From the NCBI RefSeq assembly GCF_001729245.1, contig NZ_CP015217.1, positions 3,690,001-3,754,000 of the forward strand: a stretch of 64,000 nt of DNA, written 5' to 3'. This document shows positions 13,234 to 24,111 of the stretch, piece by piece (position 1 is the first letter of the stretch; each line of letters begins with the position of its first letter). The notes below the pieces were generated by a model, which did not search any database, was not told where the DNA came from, and saw only the letters and a list, made by a program, of their open reading frames with translations. The position numbers were made by a program, and so were the translations under genes. Origin of the DNA: Leptospira tipperaryensis. GTDB lineage: Bacteria > Spirochaetota > Leptospiria > Leptospirales > Leptospiraceae.

Positions 13234-14292
13234 TCAATATTTAATCTTATCTACAGCCTCTTCATCCAAGATGTAAGAACCTTTGAGAGTTTGAACGACG
13301 AGCTTCCCTCTTTTTTGAGAAACCACAACTCCTCTCAATTCTCTTCCGTCTTTCATGATGATGTGTTCGATGCTCAGATCGTAAATCTTGCTCAATTCTT
13401 CTTCGGTTTTAGCCGTTTTCAGATTTTGAGCATCGGAAAGAAGTTCTCTATCCAAAGTCCCAAGATTCTTTTTCATATCTTTGTATTCAGGACGAGTAGA
13501 ATTCAGTTTAGAAAGATCAATCGATTCTACTTCCCCGTCTTTGTTTACGGTTACGAGCTTACTCGCATCTAAGATAAAAACTTTCTTAGAAACATTCAGA
13601 GAAGTTACTTCTACGGAACCTTCTGCTACGAAGACGACAGATTCGCTTTCGGAAGCGTTCACTTCGAAAGAAGTTCCTCTCACTGCGGCGACTGCGGAAG
13701 GTGTTTCTACGTAGTAGTTGCTTCCTTTTCTTTCTTTCTCAACTACGTTTAACAATCTACCGGCCGCTAAATTCATACGAATCTGAGATCCGTTGTTTTC
13801 TCTCAGTTCTTTTAGAATCAGCTTACTCTTTTCTTTTACACGGATTACACTGGAATCGGTTAAACCGATATCCACGGCTCCTCCGGCTTTCGTAAGAATG
13901 ACGTCGGATTCGTTCAATAGGTCGCCCTGATGTAGTTTCGTTTCTACATCCCTAACTACGGAAGCTTCCCCTTTTACAAAAACCACTGCGGCTCTCAGAG
14001 GAGTTCCCTGCACCACCACTTCAGTTTCAGCTTTTGGAGTTCGAAGGCTAAACCATGCGCCTCCAACAGTTAATAATAATACTGCGGCCGCGGCAAGCCA
14101 GGCTGTCTTTGGAAATTGAAGAATTTTTGTCTCAGTCGGAACACTCATTATTTTGTCCTCCACGGTAAAGCGGGGCTTCATTCCGATCCAATTAGGATCG
14201 AAAGCCGGGAGTTGAGATAGGGATTCCTTTTCACTAAGGAGTCGCGCGTATCCTTCAAATTCGGGAGTGTGTGTCTTATTTTCCATATTCAT
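13234..14292 (-). CDS. FecR-domain protein with C-terminal SH3-like motif
   Basis: About 352 residues. A short cytoplasmic N-terminus (about 1-65), one membrane helix (AWLAAAAVLLLTVGGAWFSL) and a large outside domain. The FecR core shows GDLLNESDVILTKAGGAVDI and TPSAVAAVRGTSFEV. The last 45 residues (HIIMKDGRELRGVV...DEEAVDKIKY) form a separate small beta-rich unit that resembles the start of the divergent gene at 15084. FecR proteins usually control a partner ECF sigma factor, and one is encoded 160 bases upstream. Start: ATG 14292 or 14286; a TTG at 14316 is less likely. Confidence 0.83.
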   Translation of the reverse strand: MNMENKTHTPEFEGYARLLSEKESLSQLPAFDPNWIGMKPRFTVEDKIMSVPTETKILQFPKTAWLAAAAVLLLTVGGAWFSLRTPKAETEVVVQGTPLRAAVVFVKGEASVVRDVETKLHQGDLLNESDVILTKAGGAVDIGLTDSSVIRVKEKSKLILKELRENNGSQIRMNLAAGRLLNVVEKERKGSNYYVETPSAVAAVRGTSFEVNASESESVVFVAEGSVEVTSLNVSKKVFILDASKLVTVNKDGEVESIDLSKLNSTRPEYKDMKKNLGTLDRELLSDAQNLKTAKTEEELSKIYDLSIEHIIMKDGRELRGVVVSQKRGKLVVQTLKGSYILDEEAVDKIKY

Positions 14293-14452
14293 TCTGCCCG
14301 GGGTTCTGCGATTCAATTCCGTCCCGCTTCCTGTTTGTTAAACAAACTAAGAGGGGCTATTTGAGCTATTTTTTCCATTTCCGAATTTTTTTTATCACCA
14401 TTGAAAAGAATTCTAATTATTTCAAACTATAAGACGGTAGGATTTCTATATA

Positions 14453-15060
<608 letters not shown>

Positions 15061-15083
15061 GAAAAGATGACGACTAAAATTTG

Positions 15084-15947
15084 ATGAATAACAAACGGAA
15101 TTATAACTATATGTCTCGAACATTCAAAAAGATACTAATCTTCGCTGTATTTCTCGTATTTGCAATTTCTTTACCAATTTCAGCGAGTACGGTCATACTT
15201 AAGAATGGAAAAACGATTCAGGGAAAAATTGTAAACCAATCTCGGACAGAGGTTCAAATTGAAGTAAATGGAAAAGTACAAACAATTTCCAAAGCTGAAA
15301 TTTCGGAAATCAATCTAAAAGATCCAAAGAAAGACGATATAAAAAAAGTCACAACGACGAAACAACCGGAGATAAAAACGGAAGAAACTCCGACTTCGTC
15401 AACGTGGAAAGATAACAAATGGACGATTACCGCGAGATCTGCGGTCCTTCCTGGCTGGGGACAGTGGAGAACCGGGCAGAAAAAATGGGCGATGATCAGC
15501 TTCGCGTTGTTTGCTGGAGCGGCTATCTATGCAAATAATTGCAGACAACATGCTGCCGCGGAAGAAGCAAATTATAAATCGAATTCTATCGCAATTACAG
15601 CCGCTGCCTTCATAGATCCAACCTTAAATCCGGTTACAGCCGATGAAGCCGTAAGAACGACTGCGCTCATAACTCGTGTATTAGTAACCGCAACAGCAAC
15701 CAATCCCTACTTCAGCTCTTATAGTCAAGCGACGGGTCAGTATAATCAGGCTCAGTGGCTCCTAGGTGCGGTATACGGCTTACAATTGATCCATACATTC
15801 TTATTTGCAAAAGACTACGAAAAGATGCAGGCTTTATTATCCGATCCAAATCCGGAAGGATGGAAATTCAGCGCTTCCGTTGTAAAGAGTCCGATCACCG
15901 GAATCACCGAGATTACTCCTACCGCTGCCTATACAGTCAAATTCTAA
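15084..15947 (+). CDS. Exported membrane protein with SH3-like and GWGQW motifs
   Basis: About 287 residues. Signal peptide or anchor ([19 protein letters not shown]), a small domain ([18 protein letters not shown]...), a Lys/Thr-rich linker, then [20 protein letters not shown], which is the LPG-GQ motif found in DUF5683-type membrane proteins, and hydrophobic segments to the C-terminus. The small N-terminal domain resembles the C-terminal 45 residues of the FecR protein encoded on the other side of the divergent sigma gene. The two transcripts diverge from the 40-base gap at 15044-15083, suggesting shared control. Function unknown. Confidence 0.75.
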   Translation: MNNKRNYNYMSRTFKKILIFAVFLVFAISLPISASTVILKNGKTIQGKIVNQSRTEVQIEVNGKVQTISKAEISEINLKDPKKDDIKKVTTTKQPEIKTEETPTSSTWKDNKWTITARSAVLPGWGQWRTGQKKWAMISFALFAGAAIYANNCRQHAAAEEANYKSNSIAITAAAFIDPTLNPVTADEAVRTTALITRVLVTATATNPYFSSYSQATGQYNQAQWLLGAVYGLQLIHTFLFAKDYEKMQALLSDPNPEGWKFSASVVKSPITGITEITPTAAYTVKF

Positions 15948-15953
15948 TTCTCT

Positions 15954-16946
15954 TTATTGCCGAACACAGAAGAAAGCGGACGGCGTAGAACAAGATAAGC
16001 TTCCTCCTGAGACCGCAGTTCCCGTAACTGAATTCAGATCTCCATAGGAAGAGTTTCCCGAAAAATAAGTCCAAGAACCGAACGTTGCCAAACAAGAAGT
16101 TCCGGAAGAAGTCCAATCCGAAGAAAGTCCGGTCCAAATTTTTCCCGTAGTTCCCGCAATGGAATTTGTAAACGACTGAGAAACAAAGTTAAACGCGGGA
16201 ACACTTGCATGCGTTGTAAAAATCAAAGTCGTCGCATCCGCTCTATAATATCTTGTCTTTGCCTTCAAAACCCAATTTGTAGTACTCGTACATCCCGGCG
16301 TGGTCGACATATTACAGTTAGAGACTAAGGTCGCTTGTCTTTGATAAACAACGGAAGAAACGGTCGTACTTCCCGAAATCATTGCTTTATAATCGGTAGA
16401 AGTCCCCGGAAGTCCCGCCGGCTTTTCCGCCGCGCAGTTTGCATCCGCATTTTGAAATCCGTTAAAGTTTCCGGTATAAGTGGAACTAGTTACGAAGGTA
16501 CATTTATCCGCTTCAATCACGGCAAATGTAAATCGAAACACTTGGTTATCGCTCGTGCGAGTGACCTTCAAAACCATATTATCTTCTAAGCAGTTGTTAT
16601 CGATCGGAAGCAAACTGACGGAAACGGCCGAGTTCGAACCCGAAAACGTAAAGGAAGAAGGGCTTAAGGTGGGAGTTGCACCCGTAGTATCTTCCCAAAC
16701 AAATTGATAACTCGTCGAATCACTCGGAGAATTTGTCAAAGTAAAGGAAACTGAGGTTGAAACTCCTTCGTTCAAGGAAGTCGGGATCAAAGTAGAATTG
16801 AAAGGGGTCGCGTTTGCATTTAGAATCGTGGGTAAAAGATTAATAACCAATCCACTTCCCTTACTCGCATCAAAATTGATTCTTTCCGCTTGAGTGCAAC
16901 GGAACAAAAGAATGCAGAGGAATAGAGCCTGAAAGAAAAATCTCAT
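15954..16946 (-). CDS. DUF1554 lipoprotein, copy 1
   Basis: 330 residues. Signal peptide ending in LLFRCTQAE, a spirochaete-type lipobox with lipidated Cys at about 17, so surface or periplasmic anchoring is expected. An Ig-like stretch follows (LNEGVSTSVSFTLT, PIDNNCLEDNMVLKVTR). The C-terminal DUF1554 domain shows GNFNGFQNADANCAAEKPAG, YKAMISG, NWVL and a final CVRQ, with several paired cysteines. It is a paralogue of the gene at 17099. DUF1554 is largely found in Leptospira; some members are outer-membrane lipoproteins. No binding partner can be read. Confidence 0.88.
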   Translation of the reverse strand: MRFFFQALFLCILLFRCTQAERINFDASKGSGLVINLLPTILNANATPFNSTLIPTSLNEGVSTSVSFTLTNSPSDSTSYQFVWEDTTGATPTLSPSSFTFSGSNSAVSVSLLPIDNNCLEDNMVLKVTRTSDNQVFRFTFAVIEADKCTFVTSSTYTGNFNGFQNADANCAAEKPAGLPGTSTDYKAMISGSTTVSSVVYQRQATLVSNCNMSTTPGCTSTTNWVLKAKTRYYRADATTLIFTTHASVPAFNFVSQSFTNSIAGTTGKIWTGLSSDWTSSGTSCLATFGSWTYFSGNSSYGDLNSVTGTAVSGGSLSCSTPSAFFCVRQ

Positions 16947-17035
16947 TTATAAACTCCCTACTTCCCTTATTTTTGAGAAAGACAGAGATCACTTTATCAT
17001 AGGAAGATCGAGTTGGAAAGATTTATAAATCGATA

Positions 17036-17061
17036 AAAGGACAGAAATTATTTTTCTGTCC
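17036..17061 (-). terminator. Terminator after DUF1554 copy 2
   Basis: GGACAGAAA (17039-17047) pairs perfectly with TTTCTGTCC (17053-17061); on the minus strand four T follow the stem. Confidence 0.8.
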
Positions 17062-17098
17062 CATCGTGAAAACGGAATCGGGATTCTTTGTTAGGCGA

Positions 17099-18103
17099 TT
17101 ATTGTCGGATGCAGATCAAACGGGCCGGACTGGAACAAGCAAAGTAATAGCTGGAAACTGAGGAAGAACTTGTATTCCCTCTCAAACCGTAATAACCGTA
17201 ACCGCTAGTTCCATCGGTGTAAGAAGAACAATTGTAAGATCCTCCGATAGGATCAAAGCTGCTTCCCAGCCCCGTCCAAAAATTCAACGCAGAACCGTCC
17301 GATAGATGATCGATGCTCGAATTGAGTGGAAAAGAAAAGATTCCGCTTCCAGATCCGATTCCATTGCTGACGGTTGTGCCGATCAACGCGCCTTCGGGAG
17401 CAGACGCACTGTATGAAAAATAACGAACTCCGATTTTTAAAGGCCAATCCGTTGCAGGAGTACTCGGAGCCTGCGTAGGATTTCTTGTCGCGGTGATCCC
17501 TAAAAGAGCCTTGTATTCGGAAGCATTTCCCGGAAGGTCCGCCGGTTTTTCCGCCTGGCACTTTGCATCGGCGCCCGCAATTCCTCCCAAGTTTCCTGTA
17601 AATCCGGGACCACTCGCACCGGGGGTTGTAGAATTGCTCGCGAGAAAAATACATTTATCCGCTTCGACTACTTTAAAACTCAAAGAAAAAACTTTAGAAT
17701 CGGAAACCCGAGTCGCATTCAAAATCATCGTATCTTCTAAACAATCGTTATCGATCGGATTCAAAGTAAGATCGGTTGAATTCACTCCACTTGCGTAGAT
17801 AAAAGTTGCAGGAGAAACAGTCGGGCTTCCAGCGGTATCGGCCCAGGCAAATCGATATTCCTCGTTACTTTCCTTTCGCGTTTTCAAGGTAAGCGTAATC
17901 GAAACCGACTGGCCTTCGTTTAAACTTTGGGGAAGAATCGTAAGATCAAAAGGATTTTCTGAAACCGGAAATATCACGGGAAGAATATTCACAAACATTC
18001 CCACTCCGCCCTTTGACGAATCCATCTCAACTTTTTCCGCCTTACTACAAGAAAGTAAAAACCAAAAAATTCCCAAAAAGCAAAACCCAATAAAACAACG
18101 CAT
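17099..18103 (-). CDS. DUF1554 lipoprotein, copy 2
   Basis: 334 residues, same architecture as the neighbour at 15954: signal peptide with lipobox FWFLLSCSKAE, Ig-like region (LNEGQSVSITLT, PIDNDCLEDTMILNATR, VVEADKC), DUF1554 domain (GNLGGIAGADAKCQAEKPAD, EYKALLG, FWTGLG) and terminal CIRQ. The two copies share the phrases IDN-CLED, EADKC and AEKPA-LPG but differ elsewhere, so the duplication is not recent. A terminator lies between the genes, so each probably has its own promoter. Confidence 0.88.
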   Translation of the reverse strand: MRCFIGFCFLGIFWFLLSCSKAEKVEMDSSKGGVGMFVNILPVIFPVSENPFDLTILPQSLNEGQSVSITLTLKTRKESNEEYRFAWADTAGSPTVSPATFIYASGVNSTDLTLNPIDNDCLEDTMILNATRVSDSKVFSLSFKVVEADKCIFLASNSTTPGASGPGFTGNLGGIAGADAKCQAEKPADLPGNASEYKALLGITATRNPTQAPSTPATDWPLKIGVRYFSYSASAPEGALIGTTVSNGIGSGSGIFSFPLNSSIDHLSDGSALNFWTGLGSSFDPIGGSYNCSSYTDGTSGYGYYGLRGNTSSSSVSSYYFACSSPARLICIRQ

Positions 18104-18259
18104 AATTTAATATCTTGATTTTAGAGAAAATTTTGTAAACAAACCTTTGAAAAGATAGAACGAGAATTTGGATATAAATTTTATCTTAGAATAGGAGGGC
18201 CTAAGAATGAGAACCTTTCTTTTAAAAAAGAGACCTATCTTATAAAATTGGAATACGTT

Positions 18260-20290
18260 TTAAGCTGAGATTTTTTCTTTCCCTTTGACTTTGGTAATTT
18301 CTTTTCGAAAATTTTCATAAGGATCTTCTTTTTCATCGGAAGGCCCAACCCCAACCTTTAGGCTTTTCGTCGAAGAAGTCGTTTGTTCCGGCTTCGAGTC
18401 AAACCAAGAATCTACGTATTTAATTACTTTGGAAATTTTCTCAAGAATCAAATCTTCTTCTTTGTTTCTCACCTTGTGTTCAAGAATTTTTTTTCTTTCG
18501 CTTAATACCTTATGAACTTCTCTCGCACGAGAACGGAACGAATCATCTCCGGGATAGATGAGTATAGAATCCAATTTGTCGCCGGCCGGATCGGGAATGA
18601 GAACGAATTTTTCACGATCTACGATCTGCTGCACGAGTTCGGGCGAGTATCCCGAAATCTCAAAAAGTACGTCCTTTAAAACCGGCGGAACATTTTTTTC
18701 AAAGTAGAATCGGTTGAGCGTTTCCGAAAGTTTCGATCTCTGTTCTAACAAACGAATTCTATCTTCATCTTTTAATCTTTCTTGAATCTTTGCTTGTTCG
18801 GCCTTCATAGCGGAGTCGCGATTTTTTGTACGCAACAAAGATTGTTCTGATCGGATTTTGTCCTTCGCGGCTTGAAAGAAAATGTCTTGGAGAATTTTTG
18901 CGATTCCGAAAAAATCTAAAATCGGAAAATACCAAGGAAAGTATTCCACATATCCTTTTCTAAGAACTTTTCCGTAGTTCTTTACAAAATCCCCGTCCTT
19001 GAATATGATCCGAATCGAATCTTCATTTTGTTCTATGAGATTGCGGATGCTCAAAACCTTCCATGCTTCCACGGAACTCACTAACGCTAAACTTTTTATG
19101 ATGGACTTGATCGTTTCCGGTTCCCTTCTCAAAAAGGAATGCATCGTGATTCCCTTTGTTTCCCAAGGAGAATAAGCGATATTAAGATCCTCCGTAAGAA
19201 GTCTTTTAAGTTCTCCGGGAAAGGACCTAAATTCTTCATCGGGAATAAATAATACCAGCTTGTCCCATCTTCCTCCGTGTTTGGAAAGATGATCGCTCAT
19301 CTCATGAAAGTGGGTTCGAATCTGATCGTGATACGAATGGCTCAGAGAAGTTTCGATCTCTTCACTCAGCGCTTGAATCAACTCTACTCCCATAAAGTGT
19401 TGTTTTTGTTTTTTTTCGGGATCGGATATGAGAGCTTTTGCGATCGCCTCGGCCCTTCTTTTTCCGAAAGACGCCGTAGGCGCTAAGGAAGAATCGTTTT
19501 TATGAATGCGTTCTTCGTGGGCGATTCTCGCAAATTCATCCGCGATCGCCCATTTGTATTTTGGAAAAATCTTTTTCTGATGATATTCGTCCACGAGTTC
19601 GAATAAACTCTGAAGTTCTTTGACCTTAACGATCAAATTACCGTATTCGGGAATTTCCCGGATTCTACCTTTTTTGATCAATCCGTCGGTTATTTCCGAT
19701 ATCATATCTTTTGCATATTCCGGATTGAGCTGAATGTTTAGATAAGGCGGTTTAAAGTAAGAATCCGGATTGAAAAAAAGTTTCAATTTTTCGACATTCT
19801 CACCTTTTGTATCGGCCTCCAAATCCCCCCAAAGAATTTCCTTACTCAGTGGAGGTTTACTTTCCAAATAGGTGAGAATGGAATTGATAGAAAGATCGAT
19901 GAGAGAAAGATAAAGACGAGTCAGATCTCCGAGTTCCGCATCCGGATAAGCAACGTAACAAGGTTTTAATTTTAATTCCGAAGTGGCGGGGTCGATACAA
20001 AAGTATGCAAATTGAAGCGCAACTCCGTCTTCCAATAATCTTTTGAGATGAAATAAAACTTCGGCAGGAGTGAGCTCAGCCGCTTCCGGAACCTTCGAAT
20101 CTACTTGAAAAAGATTTTGTGATCTTGCATTCTTATAACTAGTTTGAGAGACAACAGCTTTGTATACGGAATGGGTCAGCCTATCATTCAGATAGTAACT
20201 AACCACTTCGTTGATTTTCTTAACTTTTAAAAAAGCTAACTGCGTTGAGTTTGCGGCAACCAACGCTTGATTTAAAACCGGTTTCGACAT
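18260..20290 (-). CDS. Large cytoplasmic protein of unknown function
   Basis: 676 residues; I do not recognise the family. No signal peptide and no clear membrane helix; the segment YFPWYFPILDFFGIAKILQD is the most hydrophobic. It is rich in charged helices, with a likely coiled coil at about 480-540 (QERLKDEDRIRLLEQRSKLS) and a low-complexity acidic/basic tail. Phrases such as KLVLFIPDEEFRSFPGELKR are not motifs I can place. ATG 20290 has GGAG six bases upstream. It stands alone between the lipoproteins and the divergent gpmI. Confidence 0.7.
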   Translation of the reverse strand: MSKPVLNQALVAANSTQLAFLKVKKINEVVSYYLNDRLTHSVYKAVVSQTSYKNARSQNLFQVDSKVPEAAELTPAEVLFHLKRLLEDGVALQFAYFCIDPATSELKLKPCYVAYPDAELGDLTRLYLSLIDLSINSILTYLESKPPLSKEILWGDLEADTKGENVEKLKLFFNPDSYFKPPYLNIQLNPEYAKDMISEITDGLIKKGRIREIPEYGNLIVKVKELQSLFELVDEYHQKKIFPKYKWAIADEFARIAHEERIHKNDSSLAPTASFGKRRAEAIAKALISDPEKKQKQHFMGVELIQALSEEIETSLSHSYHDQIRTHFHEMSDHLSKHGGRWDKLVLFIPDEEFRSFPGELKRLLTEDLNIAYSPWETKGITMHSFLRREPETIKSIIKSLALVSSVEAWKVLSIRNLIEQNEDSIRIIFKDGDFVKNYGKVLRKGYVEYFPWYFPILDFFGIAKILQDIFFQAAKDKIRSEQSLLRTKNRDSAMKAEQAKIQERLKDEDRIRLLEQRSKLSETLNRFYFEKNVPPVLKDVLFEISGYSPELVQQIVDREKFVLIPDPAGDKLDSILIYPGDDSFRSRAREVHKVLSERKKILEHKVRNKEEDLILEKISKVIKYVDSWFDSKPEQTTSSTKSLKVGVGPSDEKEDPYENFRKEITKVKGKEKISA

Positions 20291-20462
20291 CGCCTCTCCA
20301 GTGTTAGACTATTAAAATAATTTTAAGAATTTTCGGAAGGCTTTTCGATTGATTCAACTTCATTTTTTCTTTTGAACTACCAAAGGGAAGCAAATTTCCA
20401 AGTTTTTTTCGTATTTGATTCTCTTGACTCCATTGATAGCCAGCTGTTTCCATGAATCTAAC

Positions 20463-22103
20463 ATGAAGCTTTCCAAGAAATATACCTTTCGGTCTAGAAA
20501 GGCTCTACTCGTTATATTAGACGGAGTCGGTTATTCTCCTCGCGGCGCAGAATTCGGAAATGCAATCGCAGGCGCCAATCTTCCCTTTTTAAATCGTGTC
20601 TGGACCCAATTCCCAACGCTTCACATTCAAGCGCATGGAAAGGCAGTAGGAATGCCTTCCGATGAAGACATGGGAAATTCCGAAGTCGGTCACAACGTCC
20701 TGGGTTCCGGAAGAATTTTCGATCAAGGCGCAAAACTGGTTTCCAATTCGATCGCAACCGGATCGATCTTTCAAGGGCAAGCTTGGAAAGAAGTAATCGA
20801 GAATGTAAAAAAGAATCAATCCACCTTACACCTGTTAGGTCTTTTTTCGGACGGGAACGTCCATTCTCATATCGATCATACAAAAGCTCTGATTTCACAA
20901 GCGATCGCGGAGAAGGTTTCCAAAATCCGGCTACATATTCTTTTGGATGGAAGAGACGTTCCTGAAAAATCTGCATTAGATTATTTGAATCCTTTTGAGG
21001 GATGGTTGGATTCTTTTAGAAAGAATGGAACCGATATCAAAATCGCTTCCGGCGGAGGCCGTATGACGATCACGATGGATCGTTATGAAGCTGACTGGTC
21101 CATGGTGGAAAGAGGTTGGGCCATTCACACAAAAGGAGAAGGCAGAAATTTTTCTTCGGCAAAGGAAGCGATTGAAACCTTTCGTACTGAAGATCCAAAA
21201 GTGATCGATCAGTATCTTCCTTCTTTTGTAATCGCAGAAAACGGAAATCCGGTCGGAAAAATTTTAGACGGAGATTCCGTCGTCTTCACGAATTTTAGAG
21301 GAGATCGTGCGATCGAAATCTCACTCGCCTTCACTCAAAAAGAATTTTCCAAGTTCGACCGCGGTCCGCTTCCCAATATCGTCTACGCTGGAATCATGCA
21401 GTACGACGGAGATTTAAAACTTCCGGAACGATTCTTAGTAGCTCCTCCCGCGATCGACAGAACCTTGGGAGAATATATGGCGAACTCCGGAGTCTCACAA
21501 TACGCGTTATCCGAAACACAAAAATACGGGCACGTCACTTATTTCTGGAACGGAAACAAAAGCGGGTATTTTGACCCAAAGACGGAAGAATACAAGGAGA
21601 TCCACTCCGACGTGATTCCTTTTGATCAGAGTCCGGAAATGAAAGCCCTTTTGATCACCGAGGCTTTGGAAAAGGCACTTACCGAAAACAAACAGGATTT
21701 TTATCGAGTCAACTATGCAAACGGAGATATGGTGGGACACACTGGAAATTATCCTGCAACCGTAGAGGCTATGGAATTTTTAGACGGCTGTGTGGAAAGG
21801 CTCTGGAAGACATGCGGAAAACAGAATATTGTTTTGATGATTACCGCCGACCACGGAAATGCGGACGAGATGTATCAGCTCGATAAAAAGGGAAACGTGG
21901 AAAAGGACGCAAGCGGACATCCGGTTCCTAAAACGAGTCATACTCTTAACTCCGTTCCCTTTTCGGTTTTAGATCCCGAAAATAAACTTAAGTTAAATTC
22001 CAAAATCAAAGATCCCGGTTTGGCAAACGTAGCCGCGACGATCCTTGACATCATGGGATACGAAACTCCGGAAGGATATCATTCTTCCTTGATTGAAAGT
22101 TAA
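20463..22103 (+). CDS. gpmI: Phosphoglycerate mutase, cofactor-independent
   Basis: Interconverts 3- and 2-phosphoglycerate in glycolysis using two metal ions. Seen: [11 protein letters not shown] (metal Asp20), the nucleophile Ser73 in [64 protein letters not shown] and [11 protein letters not shown]. Length is 546 residues, usual for the alkaline-phosphatase-type enzyme. I start at ATG 20463 (MKLSKKYTF); a hydrophobic extension from 20415 is out of character for this soluble enzyme. It ends in a strong hairpin shared with the convergent MFS gene. Confidence 0.95.
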   Translation: MKLSKKYTFRSRKALLVILDGVGYSPRGAEFGNAIAGANLPFLNRVWTQFPTLHIQAHGKAVGMPSDEDMGNSEVGHNVLGSGRIFDQGAKLVSNSIATGSIFQGQAWKEVIENVKKNQSTLHLLGLFSDGNVHSHIDHTKALISQAIAEKVSKIRLHILLDGRDVPEKSALDYLNPFEGWLDSFRKNGTDIKIASGGGRMTITMDRYEADWSMVERGWAIHTKGEGRNFSSAKEAIETFRTEDPKVIDQYLPSFVIAENGNPVGKILDGDSVVFTNFRGDRAIEISLAFTQKEFSKFDRGPLPNIVYAGIMQYDGDLKLPERFLVAPPAIDRTLGEYMANSGVSQYALSETQKYGHVTYFWNGNKSGYFDPKTEEYKEIHSDVIPFDQSPEMKALLITEALEKALTENKQDFYRVNYANGDMVGHTGNYPATVEAMEFLDGCVERLWKTCGKQNIVLMITADHGNADEMYQLDKKGNVEKDASGHPVPKTSHTLNSVPFSVLDPENKLKLNSKIKDPGLANVAATILDIMGYETPEGYHSSLIES

Positions 22104-22111
22104 TCCGAAAT

Positions 22112-22143
22112 CGCGCCTTTCGTCTAACGAAAGGCGCGCAGTT
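22112..22143. terminator. Hairpin spanning the MFS stop codon
   Basis: CGCGCCTTTCGT (22112-22123) and ACGAAAGGCGCG (22127-22138) pair perfectly over 12 bp around a 3-base loop. That loop is the TAG of the minus-strand MFS gene. On the plus strand CAGTTTT follows, so it should end gpmI transcripts. Confidence 0.8.
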
Positions 22144-23356
22144 TTGCAAACGAAAACGCGCAGAAAATCGCGCAGACGATAATAAACCCACCTGAAAATC
22201 CGATGGACCAAGGCTGACCGTAAGTATCCGCGAGCTTTCCCGTTAAAAGTCCGGAAAGAGCCGGCGTCGCTTGAAAGACAAGACTGTAGAAACTCATCAC
22301 TCTTCCACGCACGTTATCCGGCGTTATGATCTGCAAGGTGGATGGAATCAATGCGCTTAACAATCCGCCGAGAACCCCCACAAAAAGTAAAAGAAACGCC
22401 GAAACGATCGTGAAAGGAAAATTTGCGACGGCCAATACCGTGAGTCCGGAAAGAAAGGTCGCCCCGAGCATCGTATATCCTCGATGAAAACGATTATGCA
22501 GTAACCTCGCTCCGATTCCTCCGATCAATAACCCGAGACCGAGCATTCCCATATACAAACCTCGCTCCCTTTCATTTAAGAATAGTATGTTTTTCGCAAA
22601 TTGAGGAAGAACCACCTGCATCGGCCCCACCATGAAAATGGCAAACATCGTGAGAATGAGCAATTCTATCGAGAGCGATTCGGAACGTAAGAAAACAAAT
22701 CCTCTCTTGAGTCCGAACCAGATCGTTTCTTTTTCAAGATGGACCGTTTCTTTTATTTTTACGAAAACTAAAAACAAATAACCGATCGAGTACAGCCCGG
22801 AAATAAAAAAGAATAAAACATACCACTCGTATTTTTGTTTTATCAACCCGACAAACATCGGAGCCAAACCGAAGCCTATGATGATAAGAATATTGAGCAT
22901 CATCGTAGCCTTAGCTGTGTCCTTTGAATCCACCAAATTGCCGAGCAAAGTCAATCTACCGGGAATGACGAAAGTCAACGCCAAGCCGTTGTAGATGGAA
23001 AAAAGAATCAGAATGTATCGCAGATCATAATTCATTTTTCCTAATAGAATGAGCGTTCCCAGAATGATTCCGGAAAGAATAAAGTTGGTCTGAAAAATAT
23101 AAAGTATTTTTAATCGAGAATATCGATCCAAGATCGCACCTACGAAAAAACTAAACAGGATCGTAGGAGATACGTTTGCAAAAAAGATAGAACCGGCGAA
23201 TGTCTGTGACTGAGTCAAGTCCAGGGAATAAATTATCAATGTATAGTTGAACATATTCCCCGCGAGAAGAGTGATTGCGGTATTGATATAAAAGTGGATC
23301 AGACTTTTTTTTGCAAAAAGACCGCCGTTTGAAATTGAAGAATCATTGTTTGTCAT
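22124..23356 (-). CDS. MFS transporter, EntS-like
   Basis: 410 residues and about twelve hydrophobic helices. Seen: the loop 2-3 motif GAILDRYSRLKIL, VIPGRLTLLGNLVDSKDTAKA, and a later RGRVMSFYSLVFQA. These match the MFS_3/EntS group, whose members export siderophores or drugs. Substrate is not readable. The gene overlaps the terminator hairpin at its 3' end and starts 24 bases after the DUF1003 gene on the same strand, so it may be the last gene of the 22124-28809 cluster. Confidence 0.85.
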   Translation of the reverse strand: MTNNDSSISNGGLFAKKSLIHFYINTAITLLAGNMFNYTLIIYSLDLTQSQTFAGSIFFANVSPTILFSFFVGAILDRYSRLKILYIFQTNFILSGIILGTLILLGKMNYDLRYILILFSIYNGLALTFVIPGRLTLLGNLVDSKDTAKATMMLNILIIIGFGLAPMFVGLIKQKYEWYVLFFFISGLYSIGYLFLVFVKIKETVHLEKETIWFGLKRGFVFLRSESLSIELLILTMFAIFMVGPMQVVLPQFAKNILFLNERERGLYMGMLGLGLLIGGIGARLLHNRFHRGYTMLGATFLSGLTVLAVANFPFTIVSAFLLLFVGVLGGLLSALIPSTLQIITPDNVRGRVMSFYSLVFQATPALSGLLTGKLADTYGQPWSIGFSGGFIIVCAIFCAFSFAKLRAFR

Positions 23357-23380
23357 TTTATTCTATCCATGATCGCAAAA

Positions 23381-24082
23381 TTACTTTTTATTTTTCAATT
23401 GTGAGCTGATCTCGCTGAGGATTTCCATCTGAATCTCCTGCACTTGAATCATCTTGGACCATTGATCCAAAAGAAGATGATCGACTTTCTCGTGTAAGGT
23501 GCGAATTTCGATCTCCGCTTTTAAGTTTACTTTGTAATCGTTTTCGGATCGGATTCTATCTTTGGTTTCCTGTCGATTCTGGCTCATCATGATGATCGGA
23601 GCTTGAATAGCGGCCAAACAAGACAAAACCAAGTTTAACAAGATAAACGGATACGGATCAAAAGGAGAACGGATCAAAAACGCTGCGTTCCCCAAGATCC
23701 ATCCGAGCATGATGAGAAAAAAAGTGATGATAAAACTCCAGCTTCCACCGAACTTAGCGACCTTATCCGATATTCGGTCTCCTATACTCAACTTTTCAAC
23801 GTAAGAATCGTTATTATTCGCGCTGATCAAATTGCTTTCGGCGACGCTGTTGACCACTTCCTGTTCGAGAGAATGGATACTTCCGATCTCTTCTTCCATG
23901 ATTCTTTTTACATACGTTACTCGAGCTTGGTTATAGTCGTTCGCACATACGAAAGAATTTTCGTTCCACTCCGGATTTTTTTCCTTTAGGATGGATTCGA
24001 TTTCTTTCCGAATTCCGATCGAAGAAACGATCTGATTCTCTTTATAAAGTTGATTACAAATATTACAACGAATCATGCTCAC
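23381..24082 (-). CDS. DUF1003 membrane protein
   Basis: 233 residues. N-terminal CNICNQLYKENQ looks like half of a zinc finger, with a second cysteine at FVCANDY. The DUF1003 core is clear: DRISDKVAKFGGSWSFIITF, a helix, FDPYPFILLNLVLSCLAAIQ, then APIIMMSQNRQETKDR and DYKVNLKAE. Two membrane helices are expected with both ends in the cytoplasm. Function of the family is not established. Start could be GTG 24082 or ATG 24076. It follows the M48 gene by about 29 bases. Confidence 0.85.
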   Translation of the reverse strand: MSMIRCNICNQLYKENQIVSSIGIRKEIESILKEKNPEWNENSFVCANDYNQARVTYVKRIMEEEIGSIHSLEQEVVNSVAESNLISANNNDSYVEKLSIGDRISDKVAKFGGSWSFIITFFLIMLGWILGNAAFLIRSPFDPYPFILLNLVLSCLAAIQAPIIMMSQNRQETKDRIRSENDYKVNLKAEIEIRTLHEKVDHLLLDQWSKMIQVQEIQMEILSEISSQLKNKK

Positions 24083-24111
24083 TGGAAGTTTTGATCCTTC
24101 GGCAATTTTTT

